Source: Vibrio aestuarianus
GTDB lineage: Bacteria > Pseudomonadota > Gammaproteobacteria > Enterobacterales > Vibrionaceae
NCBI RefSeq assembly: GCF_012395185.1
Contig: NZ_JAAZTU010000032.1
Location: 1 to 46,375 of the forward strand
Reading direction: 5' to 3'
Length of the DNA: 46,375 bases
This document shows, one piece after another, positions 11,242-18,685 of the stretch. A program made the position numbers and the translations under genes. The notes under the pieces are model-generated. The model saw nothing but the letters and a program-made list of their open reading frames with translations. It searched no databases and had not been told where the DNA came from. The first letter of the stretch is position 1, and every line of letters starts with the position of its first letter.

Positions 11242-11374
11242 AATTTCCTCTGATGTATTTTTGGGGTTGATTATTTGGTTTTGATCCTCAATAATTCCCC
11301 ATGACGTTGCTCTGGGATGTTATGAGGCGTTTGAATTACCTTGAAATGATTTAAATGTAGCACATGAGGAATAT
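11242..11374. promoter_or_regulatory. Divergent lysogeny control region
   Basis: This lies between the repressor (left) and the early gene cluster (right). It holds a loosely palindromic pair, TGGGGTTGATTATTTGG near 11262 and CCTCAATAATTCCCCA near 11286 read on the other strand, that could be repressor half-operators. GAGGA at 11366-11370 is the ribosome-binding site of the next gene. No strong -35/-10 pair is obvious. Confidence 0.45.
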
Positions 11375-11635
11375 ATGAATACAAATTTTGCACTGCTAGC
11401 GCGCTTTGGAAGTCCTACAGTTGAGCTTAAGCAGGTATCTAAAGAGTTCTTTGGCATCACGCCAAAAACAGCGGAACAACGTGCTAAAGCATGTGATTTT
11501 CCAGTACCTACTTTCAAACTGCGTGATTCTGAGCGTAGTCCTACCTTAATCAAAATCGAAGACTTAGCTGCGTATATCGATCAGCGATATGAAGATGCTA
11601 GAAACGATTGGCAATCAGTACACGGAGCGCACTAG
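11375..11635 (+). CDS. PrtN-like regulator (pyocin activator family)
   Basis: The 86 residues follow the PrtN pattern: a segment like VELKQVSKEFFGITPKTAEQ, then DFPVPTFKLRDSERSP, then KIEDLAAYIDQRYEDA. In Pseudomonas, PrtN activates pyocin genes and is itself under a repressor cleaved in the SOS response. Position right beside the CI-like repressor suggests the same logic here, as an early activator. It is clearly homologous to the 93-residue product at 24895 in the second element. The next gene starts immediately after its stop codon. Confidence 0.78.
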   Translation: MNTNFALLARFGSPTVELKQVSKEFFGITPKTAEQRAKACDFPVPTFKLRDSERSPTLIKIEDLAAYIDQRYEDARNDWQSVHGAH

Positions 11636-11821
11636 ATGAAAACACCAACTCACTCTATCAACATTGATTTCTCTCATTCCAGTGAAGCTAAAGAGCTTTT
11701 TACGATTGTTAAGGGGCGCTTGTCTTGGTTGAGTCCTTCCTCACCGGAATTTGAGTTTTTGTATCCAATTTATGAGCAACTTATTGAAGCTGCTGAACTA
11801 CTGGAAAGCTTGGAGGTGTAG
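11636..11821 (+). CDS. Small hypothetical early phage protein
   Basis: A 61-residue acidic protein that I do not recognise. It starts at the base after the previous stop codon and ends two bases before the next gene, so the four early genes are translationally coupled. The C-terminal half (LYPIYEQLIEAAELLESLEV) should form a helix. A role in replication or regulation is suggested only by position, upstream of the replication initiator. Confidence 0.7.
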   Translation: MKTPTHSINIDFSHSSEAKELFTIVKGRLSWLSPSSPEFEFLYPIYEQLIEAAELLESLEV

Positions 11822-11823
11822 CA

Positions 11824-12054
11824 ATGTCAAAAGCCTACCCCTTGTTATTAACCGAAGAGCAACGCACTTGCGGTTTACGTGGGATTGAACTTTGCCGTAA
11901 AGCCATTGCAAAAAGCCGTAAACCAACCGAAAGAGAGCGCCGAAAATTAGCTTGGTTAGAAAAAGTCGCAACAAAAGCGAACCAACTACCAAGCCGATCA
12001 GTAAGCGAACTTCATCAACGAATTCCAGAAACTCTAGAAGAAGCATTGTCGTGA
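11824..12054 (+). CDS. Small basic hypothetical protein upstream of the replication initiator
   Basis: The 76-residue product is rich in Lys and Arg (IAKSRKPTERERRKLAWLEK) and may bind nucleic acid. Its stop codon overlaps the GTG start of the initiator in a GTGA junction, so the two are probably translated in a coupled way. No family recognised. The reading is supported by tight gene packing rather than homology. Confidence 0.7.
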   Translation: MSKAYPLLLTEEQRTCGLRGIELCRKAIAKSRKPTERERRKLAWLEKVATKANQLPSRSVSELHQRIPETLEEALS

Positions 12055-13955
12055 AAAGCTACCGCAAACCGACTAAAAACCCACTAAGCAAGCTCCCTGA
12101 TAATTTACGTCAGGAGCTTGCTACGTATGTGGTCAAAAATCAGCGTTCTCTACCTGAGTTCTCAATGATTTCTGAACATCAGCGTGCAGATTTCTGCGTA
12201 CTCTCACCACGAGAGCGAGTATTTGAATTTGCCCACACCATTGCTAATCAATTCAAATTACCAAGTGATATTCGCTGTTATCTCGATAAGGCTGCGGCTG
12301 TGCGTTTTCGTAAGTATGGTTTTAAGCGTGCAATAGATTTTATTGAATCCCGCAGTCAGGCTGCGTTTTCTGCGCTTGGTGTATTACCGGAACCTTGGTG
12401 GCGGGTAGATACAGAATTAAAACGTGCTCGTCTTGCTACTGAGTTAGTAGGGCGTGCAAGTTTTCGTTTTGAATTAGCGTCTAAAGCTGGAATGTCTGTT
12501 TTTGATGCGATTAGTCAAATCCATGAATATGTTGGTGCAGTGCTATGGATGCCACAATTTGAATCAGCAAAAGATGAAGCGCAGGCGTTTTCTATTTTGG
12601 CGCGTTTGCTGGATGAATCCGTTTGGCGGCGTGCTATTGAAAAGCATACGCTTGCAGCTTTTGAAAATGCTAGACGTGCTGCTGGCATGGTATCCCCCCA
12701 TATTTCTCCGTATGCCTCAATATCTGCATGTGAATGGCTCAAGGTTCGCCAAGACAGGCAGCGTGAATGGCTCGAACTTATGGCTATTGAATCAGAGCAA
12801 GGTGATGTGGTGAGCATGGATGTGGTACACGCATCATCACAAGCTAACCCTGTTAATCGTCGTCATGAACTTATGACGCGCATTGCGGGATGCCAAGAAT
12901 ATGCAGATTCCTATCAGCACGCCGCCGTGTTTATCACTATGACTGCGCCGAGTCGTTTTCACCGTCTTACACAGCGCGGAGAGTATTGGATTGAAAATAA
13001 GCGTTGGGATGGTAGTAGCCCAAGTGATGCTCATGGATGGTTAACCAAAACATGGAATCGCTTTCGAGCTTTTGCACATCGGCATGATCTCACTTACTAC
13101 GGTATGCGAGTTGTCGAACCTCACCAAGATGGGACACCACACTGGCATGGTGTGTTTTTTATGCCGCTAGAACAAGTTGGTGCATTTGTGGCTGCGTTAC
13201 AGGCCTATCAATATCAACGTGATAGCAAAGAGCTTTATCGTGATTCTGGTGAGCCAAACTTCAAGGCCATGAAAGCACGTTTTGAAGCAAAGCTGTTAGA
13301 TGGTAGTGAAGGTGGTGCAGTCGCTTATTTAGCTAAGTACATATCAAAGAATGTGGACGGATTCGGGTTAGATGATTTGGCCGATTTGGACAACAAGAAA
13401 GCCAAGTTACAGGACACGGTTAAAAACGTCACCGCATGGTCACGCAATTTCTGTTTCCGTCAGTTTCAATTTCAGAAAACGCCAAGCGTAACGGTATGGA
13501 GAGAGCTTCGCCGTATTCAAGATAAGCAAGAGTATTGCTTATTTGAAAAAGCGCGGCGTGCTGCGGATATGGGGTTCTTTTCCGCTTATTTCGATTACAT
13601 GGGTGGTCACCGTTTACCGCAATCACTTCGACCAATTAAACCGAGCAAAGAAGAACGAGAAAATAAATACGGTGAAATAGTACCGGTTGTTATTGGGCTT
13701 GAAGGTAGCGGTTTGAGTGTCTTAACGCATGAAATTGAATGGAAGTTAGTCAAAAAAACGCATAGCGCGGAGGCTCTTCAAAGCAAGCGGGAGCTTGCGC
13801 CTTGGTCTAGTGGCAATAATTGTACGCAGGACATTACGCCGACCCGCCAACAACGAATCGTATCGAATTTCTTTTTAAATGTTGAGCTTGACCGTTTTGG
13901 TTCGCCTCAATGGGAAGAGCTTTGGAATCAATCCATGCATCCAGAAGATGCCTAG
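12051..13955 (+). CDS. Rolling-circle replication initiator, HUH endonuclease (PM2 P12-like, phage GPA family)
   Basis: This protein nicks the origin and becomes covalently linked to the 5' end to start rolling-circle replication. The GTG at 12051, overlapping the previous stop codon, gives 634 residues; the frame also runs upstream to 11952 but is out of character there. The metal-binding HUH motif is His364-Trp-His366 in DGTPHWHGVFF. The superfamily I double tyrosine motif is Tyr426-x3-Tyr430 in AVAYLAKYISKN. Size, motif type and neighbours fit PM2 protein P12 and the phi-X174/P2 A-protein family. The nick site itself is not identified. Confidence 0.88.
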   Translation: MKSYRKPTKNPLSKLPDNLRQELATYVVKNQRSLPEFSMISEHQRADFCVLSPRERVFEFAHTIANQFKLPSDIRCYLDKAAAVRFRKYGFKRAIDFIESRSQAAFSALGVLPEPWWRVDTELKRARLATELVGRASFRFELASKAGMSVFDAISQIHEYVGAVLWMPQFESAKDEAQAFSILARLLDESVWRRAIEKHTLAAFENARRAAGMVSPHISPYASISACEWLKVRQDRQREWLELMAIESEQGDVVSMDVVHASSQANPVNRRHELMTRIAGCQEYADSYQHAAVFITMTAPSRFHRLTQRGEYWIENKRWDGSSPSDAHGWLTKTWNRFRAFAHRHDLTYYGMRVVEPHQDGTPHWHGVFFMPLEQVGAFVAALQAYQYQRDSKELYRDSGEPNFKAMKARFEAKLLDGSEGGAVAYLAKYISKNVDGFGLDDLADLDNKKAKLQDTVKNVTAWSRNFCFRQFQFQKTPSVTVWRELRRIQDKQEYCLFEKARRAADMGFFSAYFDYMGGHRLPQSLRPIKPSKEERENKYGEIVPVVIGLEGSGLSVLTHEIEWKLVKKTHSAEALQSKRELAPWSSGNNCTQDITPTRQQRIVSNFFLNVELDRFGSPQWEELWNQSMHPEDA

Positions 13956-13963
13956 AATTTGCC

Positions 13964-14016
13964 AACGTCGTGAGACAGGGGCTTTTTATTCACTCACTAA
14001 CGTCGAGAGACAGGGG
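13964..14016 (+). repeat. Pair of 18-bp near-identical direct repeats after the initiator gene
   Basis: The 18-mer AACGTCGTGAGACAGGGG at 13964-13981 recurs at 13999-14016 with one change (T to A at the eighth base), start to start 35 bp. The second copy provides the AGGGG ribosome-binding site of the gene at 14022. It may be a duplicated ribosome-binding region, or part of a regulatory or origin site. Confidence 0.8.
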
Positions 14017-14021
14017 AATCT

Positions 14022-14354
14022 ATGAAATTACTCTCTATTGAAGAATGCCAACGCGATTTAAAAGCCTTAGATGCCGCCGACCAACTCACAACGAATATGG
14101 AACGTGAAATTGGGCGATTTAAGTCAATGGAAATGAAAGATTTAATTGGCAAAGCCACCAAAATGCTCATGACAGGAAATTTGTCATTGGAAGCGTTAGG
14201 GCTACCAACCAACTTTTTTGAACAGCTTGAACAACTCGCAAAGCTCAATGATGTAGCGCGTAGAAAATATCGCGCTCATGTCGTTTCTAACTTGAACCAA
14301 CTAGAAAATATTTCGGATGGTGATTTCACTGAGGTTGGGGGTAAGAATGAGTAA
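14022..14354 (+). CDS. Hypothetical phage protein, helical
   Basis: A 110-residue protein with no family I recognise. It looks all-helical, with possible coiled-coil stretches (LDAADQLTTNMEREIGRFKS and FFEQLEQLAKLNDVARRKY). It begins behind AGGGGAATCT and overlaps the next gene's start by eight bases. Position between replication and packaging genes gives no firm function; scaffolding or accessory replication are possible. Confidence 0.72.
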   Translation: MKLLSIEECQRDLKALDAADQLTTNMEREIGRFKSMEMKDLIGKATKMLMTGNLSLEALGLPTNFFEQLEQLAKLNDVARRKYRAHVVSNLNQLENISDGDFTEVGGKNE

Positions 14355-14883
14355 ATACGAAAATCCAGTGCGTGGTGTTGTGCATTGCCCTGTTTGTGTT
14401 TCGCTTTCTACCGTTCACCAAGTCGGTGAAGGAAAGCTCATTGCTGAGGGCGAACCACCTAAAAACGGGCGTAACCTTGGGCTTAAATATTATCGTTGTC
14501 CTAAATGTGGTAATAGCTCAATGAGCAAAAGTGTGGATGAGTACGTCGATAAGCACATGGCAACCGATGAAAGCGCATTACTTGAACGCGAGGCCAGTGC
14601 ATTGCCTGTCTTGGTTGAAGCGTTGGACGTAACCGAGCTAACCGTTAGCGATTCGGTTGAAACTGTTGAGCCTTTGCGGGTGGAAGAGTCCAGCACTGAC
14701 AGGGTTGAAAGCATTATCGAAACCGAAACTCCAACCGACAAGCCGCTAGTGGAAATACGGCCTTTTGTCACGGTTAAGCGTGTATTGATGGTGTTGGGGG
14801 TGGTACTTGCCTGCCTGTGGGCGGTGCGTCTTTTACTACCAAAACCACAACCAGAGGAGTCAACCGATGCAACAACCGGATAA
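14347..14883 (+). CDS. Zinc-ribbon protein with C-terminal membrane segment
   Basis: The ATG at 14347 lies inside the end of the preceding gene and gives 178 residues. Two CxxC pairs (Cys14/Cys17 in HCPVC and Cys51/Cys54 in RCPKC) form a zinc ribbon. Then comes an acidic, threonine-rich linker and a hydrophobic segment at about 146-164. PM2 is known to encode zinc-finger regulators (P13/P14), so this could be a transcription factor relative, but the membrane anchor is odd for that role. A membrane-bound virion or assembly protein is an alternative. It overlaps the next gene by 17 bases. Confidence 0.72.
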   Translation: MSKYENPVRGVVHCPVCVSLSTVHQVGEGKLIAEGEPPKNGRNLGLKYYRCPKCGNSSMSKSVDEYVDKHMATDESALLEREASALPVLVEALDVTELTVSDSVETVEPLRVEESSTDRVESIIETETPTDKPLVEIRPFVTVKRVLMVLGVVLACLWAVRLLLPKPQPEESTDATTG

Positions 14884-15328
14884 TGAACTAGAAGTGACGA
14901 GCCTAGGTGATGATTGGGGCGATTTTGATGTGGTGATCAAACAACTTGAAACCGAAGAAGCCCCCACCGAATCAACCGAAAGTAGCGCACTATCAACCGA
15001 AACCGTGAGCAGTGAGGCTTTTGAAGGGCTTTTATCAGTCGTTTTTACCATTGCCGAACAAGCGACCTCTATCATTTCAGGGATTGATTTTGCTTTTGAT
15101 GAAAAAGGCAAAAATGAAGTTATCAAAGCGGCTATTCCTGTCTTGAGTAAGCATGGCGGTGAGCTATTAGGCTGGTTTGGTGATTACGTGGAAGAGGCTA
15201 CTTTATTGCTCGCCGTTTTAGCACTGGTGTACACATCTAAGCGTCATATCACTGAGCTAAAAGCCTATAAAGCAGAGCAGGAGAAGCGAGATGCCGAAAA
15301 AGCAAAAGCCACCGCTAAAGCTGCCTAA
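14867..15328 (+). CDS. Hypothetical membrane protein upstream of the packaging ATPase
   Basis: The start at 14867 follows AGAGGAG and gives 153 residues. The N-terminal half is acidic and Ser/Thr/Glu-rich. A hydrophobic segment at about 111-123 (ATLLLAVLALVYTS) is followed by a Lys/Ala-rich helical tail that should face the cytoplasm. It overlaps the ATPase start by 38 bases, so translation is coupled. It may anchor the packaging machine in the virion membrane, but this is inferred from position only. Confidence 0.7.
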   Translation: MQQPDNELEVTSLGDDWGDFDVVIKQLETEEAPTESTESSALSTETVSSEAFEGLLSVVFTIAEQATSIISGIDFAFDEKGKNEVIKAAIPVLSKHGGELLGWFGDYVEEATLLLAVLALVYTSKRHITELKAYKAEQEKRDAEKAKATAKAA

Positions 15329-16061
15329 TCCGGTTAACTCTAATGCATCCCATGATGCAGAGCATGTGATTTATGTGGCGGGTACGGGGGGAGGCAAAAC
15401 CTCTGCCGTTAAACATTTGGGATTGGTGCAAAAAGCCTCTCAAGCTGTTTTTTTTGACCCATATCGAAACTATGCAGGCTCAAAGTTTCAGGGGCAGATG
15501 TGTCACGGTACGAGCTCTCGCTCTGCTTTTGTCAAAGCGTTGTTGATGGCTCGCCGTCGTGGTCAGTCTTTTAAACTGGCGTACATTCCGGAGGGGGGCG
15601 CGGTTGCTGAAGAGTTGGAGTTTTTCAGTTCGGTTGTGTGGTCTATGGGAAATGGTCATGCGCCCAAGTTGCACACGGTTATAGAAGAGCTAGCAAGTTG
15701 TGTTGAAACATCCGGCAAGCTCAAAGGCAAGGCCGGAGAACTGCTGCGTGGTGGTCGCCAATATGGTCTGGTTATTCATACCGTGTTTCAACGTGGGCAA
15801 GAAGTACCGAAAACAGTCACCGAGCAATCATCGACTTGGTGGATTGGAGCAGTTAACTCAATGTCGGATGCTGAGTGGCTAGCCAAGAAAAAAGGGTTAG
15901 ACATTCATGCGATCGCCTCTTTGGTATCTGCTAAGGTGAACAAGCAGAAAATCGGTAAACCCATTGCTGAATATATGATGGTGCGTGATGGTATCGGCAA
16001 CGTAGAAACTCGTGCTTTCAACTGTCAAACGGGCAAACAGTTAGCTATGAACTATCGATAA
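15291..16061 (+). CDS. Genome-packaging ATPase (A32/FtsK-HerA type, PM2 P9-like)
   Basis: This family powers DNA translocation into capsids of membrane-containing double-jelly-roll viruses. The 256 residues have Walker A (AGTGGGKTS, residues 30-38) and a Walker B-like strand ending in two acids (LHTVIEE, 127-133). A conserved later segment (GGRQYGLVIHTVFQRGQE) fits the glutamine sensor region of the A32-like clade. Size and gene order next to the capsid gene match PM2 P9. No terminase gene is present in the element, so this is the likely packaging motor. Confidence 0.87.
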   Translation: MPKKQKPPLKLPNPVNSNASHDAEHVIYVAGTGGGKTSAVKHLGLVQKASQAVFFDPYRNYAGSKFQGQMCHGTSSRSAFVKALLMARRRGQSFKLAYIPEGGAVAEELEFFSSVVWSMGNGHAPKLHTVIEELASCVETSGKLKGKAGELLRGGRQYGLVIHTVFQRGQEVPKTVTEQSSTWWIGAVNSMSDAEWLAKKKGLDIHAIASLVSAKVNKQKIGKPIAEYMMVRDGIGNVETRAFNCQTGKQLAMNYR

Positions 16062-16086
16062 ACGAGTGTGATTTAACGCTCAAATC

Positions 16087-16118
16087 AACCTATAGGTTAG
16101 CCGTTTAACCTATAGGTT
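16087..16118. promoter_or_regulatory. Two copies of a 12-bp palindrome upstream of the capsid operon
   Basis: The perfect palindrome AACCTATAGGTT occurs at 16087-16098 and again at 16107-16118, spaced 20 bp (about two helical turns), so bound dimers would lie on one face. It lies in the only sizeable non-coding gap of the structural region. A weak sigma-70-like pair follows (TTGTTT 16146-16151, TAACAC 16168-16173, 16-bp spacer). I infer an operator or activator site for late genes. Confidence 0.65.
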
Positions 16119-16193
16119 ACCTCTCATTTACCCCCTCTTATTTTCTTGTTTCTAATAGCCTCGTTCTTAACACGGGTGAAACTGGAAACATTT

Positions 16194-16322
16194 ATGAAAG
16201 CACAGCATAAAACCATGCTAATCACTGCAATCGTGACAATTGTTCTTATTGCAGCGATTAACAACATCAGCGCCATGAGTGCGCTAAAAGAAACCATCAA
16301 CGGCAAATCTGGCTGGTTCTAA
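16194..16322 (+). CDS. Tiny single-span membrane protein, 42 residues
   Basis: The frame starts at ATG 16194 and stops at 16320-16322, 11 bases before the capsid gene. The product begins MKAQHKTM, has a hydrophobic span (LITAIVTIVLIAAI, residues 9-22) and ends KSGWF. PM2-type virions hold several such short membrane proteins in the internal membrane. No strong ribosome-binding site is seen (TGGAAACATTT precedes the ATG). Supported by position, hydrophobicity and tight spacing. Confidence 0.62.
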   Translation: MKAQHKTMLITAIVTIVLIAAINNISAMSALKETINGKSGWF

Positions 16323-16333
16323 GGGGAACGGTA

Positions 16334-17167
16334 ATGGAAGCACTACAAACGCTATTTAATCCACGTCCTAAAGAACTTGATCCGGTTGAAGGTGTGGCGT
16401 GGGGGAATCAGTCAACGTTACGACTCGTTTCTGGCCCTACATATCAAAATCTTGAGTTGGTGACGGACATTACTGACCCTGCTGATATTGAGCGCGTTCG
16501 CATTACTCATAATGGTAAAGAGATCGTGTCTCTATCTGGTCAAGATATGGTGGATTTGCAAGAACACCGTTCTAACTATGTCGAGCAAGGTCGATACATT
16601 ATTTCATTTTCAGATATGGGTATGCGAACCAAGCTTGGTGTCCGTCAAGGTGAGTTGGTGACATTGCCAGGTGAAATCTGGTTTGTGTATATCCAGCTTA
16701 AAGCAAAAACTGGTGTTGCAGCACCAAGCATTCGTGCTCGTGCTCATATCACTGAAGCACAAACACAACGCTTATTTATGCCTCGTTTGTACTCTTTGAC
16801 GTGGTTTGCAAGTGCGGCTGGTCGAACGCCGTTTGATTGGTCTGAGCGTTCGCCATTCTTGAGCCTCAAGCGTATTCACTTCAAAGACGATTCCATCACT
16901 CGCGTTCGTGTTCTACGTGACGACCGTGAAGAAATGAATGTGAACAAAGTGGACAACTCTTTTGATCTCTCTGCTGCTGGTCTTGAACAAAACGATGGTT
17001 GGTTCTCTCTGGATTTTGTCCGAACTGGTTTCGGCTCTGAGAGCAAACTCAAAACGCAGGCGGTACGTGCATTGCAATTTGAGCTTGAAAAGAGCGCGGC
17101 GGGCAGTGTGCCTGTGATTATCGAAGCGATCGAACAGGTAGCGATTCCAACTCAAACCACCGCATAA
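16334..17167 (+). CDS. Major capsid protein, PM2 P2-like double jelly roll
   Basis: The 277 residues are close in length to PM2 P2 (about 270) and look almost entirely beta, without signal or membrane segment. Two repeated beta-rich halves are expected for the fold; the second starts near residue 150 (FMPRLYSLTWFASAAG). It begins behind AAGGGG and leads the structural gene series. The assignment rests on length, beta pattern, single-copy position after the packaging ATPase, and the tailless gene set; I recognise the sequence as of the corticovirus P2 type but cannot run a structural search. Confidence 0.82.
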   Translation: MEALQTLFNPRPKELDPVEGVAWGNQSTLRLVSGPTYQNLELVTDITDPADIERVRITHNGKEIVSLSGQDMVDLQEHRSNYVEQGRYIISFSDMGMRTKLGVRQGELVTLPGEIWFVYIQLKAKTGVAAPSIRARAHITEAQTQRLFMPRLYSLTWFASAAGRTPFDWSERSPFLSLKRIHFKDDSITRVRVLRDDREEMNVNKVDNSFDLSAAGLEQNDGWFSLDFVRTGFGSESKLKTQAVRALQFELEKSAAGSVPVIIEAIEQVAIPTQTTA

Positions 17168-17176
17168 GGGGGAATT

Positions 17177-17458
17177 ATGAGCTGGTTAGATTCCTTGAGT
17201 GAGGCTGGCGGCGAATTACTCGACGCTGTCTCTAGCGCGGGTGGTTCGTGGATTAATGGAACCGTTCAAAATGACTTAGCAAAAAAGCAAGCGAGCGACC
17301 CAGACGAAGCACGCAAAAACCAAGTTCAGGGGCAAACCGCAGATGGTCAACCTATCCACACTCAAGCACAAGGTTTGAATACCAATTACTTGATTATGGG
17401 CGTAGGTGTTCTGGTTCTTCTGTTGTTGGTGTTCATGCTGGCTAAAGGGGGTAAGTAA
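17177..17458 (+). CDS. Small virion membrane protein (93 residues)
   Basis: The N-terminal 65 residues are soluble and Gly/Gln-rich. A C-terminal hydrophobic segment (LIMGVGVLVLLLLVFMLAKG, about 71-90) anchors it in the membrane. It starts 9 bases after the capsid gene behind AAGGGGGAA, and its stop codon shares one base with the next start. It is likely an internal-membrane protein of the virion. No specific PM2 counterpart named. Confidence 0.72.
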   Translation: MSWLDSLSEAGGELLDAVSSAGGSWINGTVQNDLAKKQASDPDEARKNQVQGQTADGQPIHTQAQGLNTNYLIMGVGVLVLLLLVFMLAKGGK

Positions 17459-17592
17459 TGCCCTTTCTATTACCAGTGATGTTCTTGGGTGGTGGCATTG
17501 TGGGTTTTCAACTCTCTGAAGGTTCTAGCAAACTCATGCTGATGTTGGTCATTCTCATTGTTGGCTATGTGCTTATGAAGGGGGGCTTATGA
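17458..17592 (+). CDS. Tiny hydrophobic membrane protein, 44 residues
   Basis: The frame reads from ATG 17458 to TGA 17590-17592 and is joined to its neighbours by a TAATG overlap before and an ATGA overlap after. The product (starting MPFLLPVMFLGGGIVGF) has two hydrophobic stretches separated by SEGSSK, so it may be a hairpin in the membrane. It is too short to be found by usual gene cut-offs. Coupling on both sides makes it convincing. Confidence 0.7.
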   Translation: MPFLLPVMFLGGGIVGFQLSEGSSKLMLMLVILIVGYVLMKGGL

Positions 17593-17795
17593 TTCCATTA
17601 ATGGGTGGCGGTTTAACCAATAGCGGCACGATGCCTATTAGCGGTGGTCAAGCTGGGCCTTCTACCGCGACCAGTACGAACAATAGCGGTCAAAGTGTTG
17701 GTGCAATCAACATGGGAAGCCCTACAGGGGTTAGTCCGTGGTTGATTGGTGTGGTGATTGTTGTAATCGCGTATTTGATGTTGAAAAAGAAATGA
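17589..17795 (+). CDS. Small virion membrane protein (68 residues)
   Basis: The N-terminal part is rich in Gly, Ser, Thr and Asn (residues 7-45). It ends in a membrane span and a Lys tail (WLIGVVIVVIAYLMLKKK, 51-68). It overlaps both neighbours by four bases (ATGA). This layout, a flexible soluble head plus a C-terminal anchor, recurs in the cluster and fits capsid-membrane linker proteins. Confidence 0.7.
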   Translation: MIPLMGGGLTNSGTMPISGGQAGPSTATSTNNSGQSVGAINMGSPTGVSPWLIGVVIVVIAYLMLKKK

Positions 17796-18163
17796 TTCGC
17801 TGTGTCACTGATAACCATGAAGCACTGGAACAATTAAAGGTCGCGTTTCGAGCCTGTCCACAAGACTTTGAGGAGCTGAAAGCCGAAGTCAAAACAGGGC
17901 GCGTGAGTCTTTATGAGTTAAGTGCTGAAAACTACCAAATTGTGGTAGCGGGTGAAGTGATCGGAGAAACCTATTTTTTGTGGGGTGTGGCTGGGCATGG
18001 TGTTGTTCCAGCCATTCACGAGCTTTCTCAATACGTAAGAAACGCAGGACTAAAAACCATTTCAGCGCATACCTATTTTGCAGGGCTCGCTCGTTTAGTT
18101 CGCAAGTTAAATACGACTGAGCAAGCCGCCACCAATATCACAGAGTTAACCATGAGAGTGTAA
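17792..18163 (+). CDS. Hypothetical soluble phage protein (123 residues)
   Basis: The start is the ATG at 17792, within an ATGA overlap; the longer frame from 17738 is the shadow of the previous gene. It shows mixed alpha/beta character with no membrane span (IRCVTDNHEALEQLKVAF at the start, AGLARLVRKLNTTEQAATNI near the end). No family recognised. Its place among the structural genes suggests an assembly or minor virion role. Confidence 0.68.
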   Translation: MIRCVTDNHEALEQLKVAFRACPQDFEELKAEVKTGRVSLYELSAENYQIVVAGEVIGETYFLWGVAGHGVVPAIHELSQYVRNAGLKTISAHTYFAGLARLVRKLNTTEQAATNITELTMRV

Positions 18164-18166
18164 CGC

Positions 18167-18685
18167 ATGGGCGGAAAAAGTAGTTCAAGCAACCAAACAA
18201 AAACCACCAATGTCAGCGGTCAAAATGCCATTTCTGGCGATAACCTCGGAACGGCGATTAGTGGCATTAATAATTCAACGCTAAACGTTACCGCAACCGA
18301 TTATGGTTCGGTGAATAAGGCGCTTGATTTAGGTGGAGAGCTGGTCGAGCAAACAGGGCGAATGTTTAACGATGCGCTCAAGTATGCGGGGGGCGTCAAT
18401 AAAGATTCTCTCGATTTTGCCAGTGAAGTGAACCAAGGCTCTCTCGATTTTGCAGAAAACGCATTGGAAGATATGTCTTCCAGCAATAGCGAAAACTTGC
18501 AGATGCTTGCGGGGCTCGCTGGAAATCAGGCCGCGCAAAATACGCAGAGTTTGAGTGCAATGATGGACTTGGCCAAGTTCAAACAAGATAACGGCGTAAG
18601 TGAGAACAAGCAGCAACAAATCATCTTAATGGTGATCATTGCGGTTGTTTTAGGTGCGGTGGCAATTATGGCGATGAAACGATGA
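18167..18685 (+). CDS. Membrane-anchored minor virion protein with repetitive middle
   Basis: The 172 residues begin MGGKSSSSNQTKTT, a Ser/Thr-rich flexible start. A repetitive helical middle follows (VNKDSLDFASEVNQ and NQGSLDFAENALED are near-copies). A C-terminal span lies at about 151-170 (QIILMVIIAVVLGAVAIMAM) with a Lys-Arg end. Tailless membrane-containing phages use such proteins to link capsid and membrane. It overlaps the next gene by four bases. The exact role is unknown. Confidence 0.7.
   Translation: MGGKSSSSNQTKTTNVSGQNAISGDNLGTAISGINNSTLNVTATDYGSVNKALDLGGELVEQTGRMFNDALKYAGGVNKDSLDFASEVNQGSLDFAENALEDMSSSNSENLQMLAGLAGNQAAQNTQSLSAMMDLAKFKQDNGVSENKQQQIILMVIIAVVLGAVAIMAMKR

Noticed and set aside
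12502..12817. Frames of about 100 residues inside the initiator gene on both strands
   Set aside because: Both are shadows of the long, motif-bearing initiator frame and have no ribosome-binding sites.
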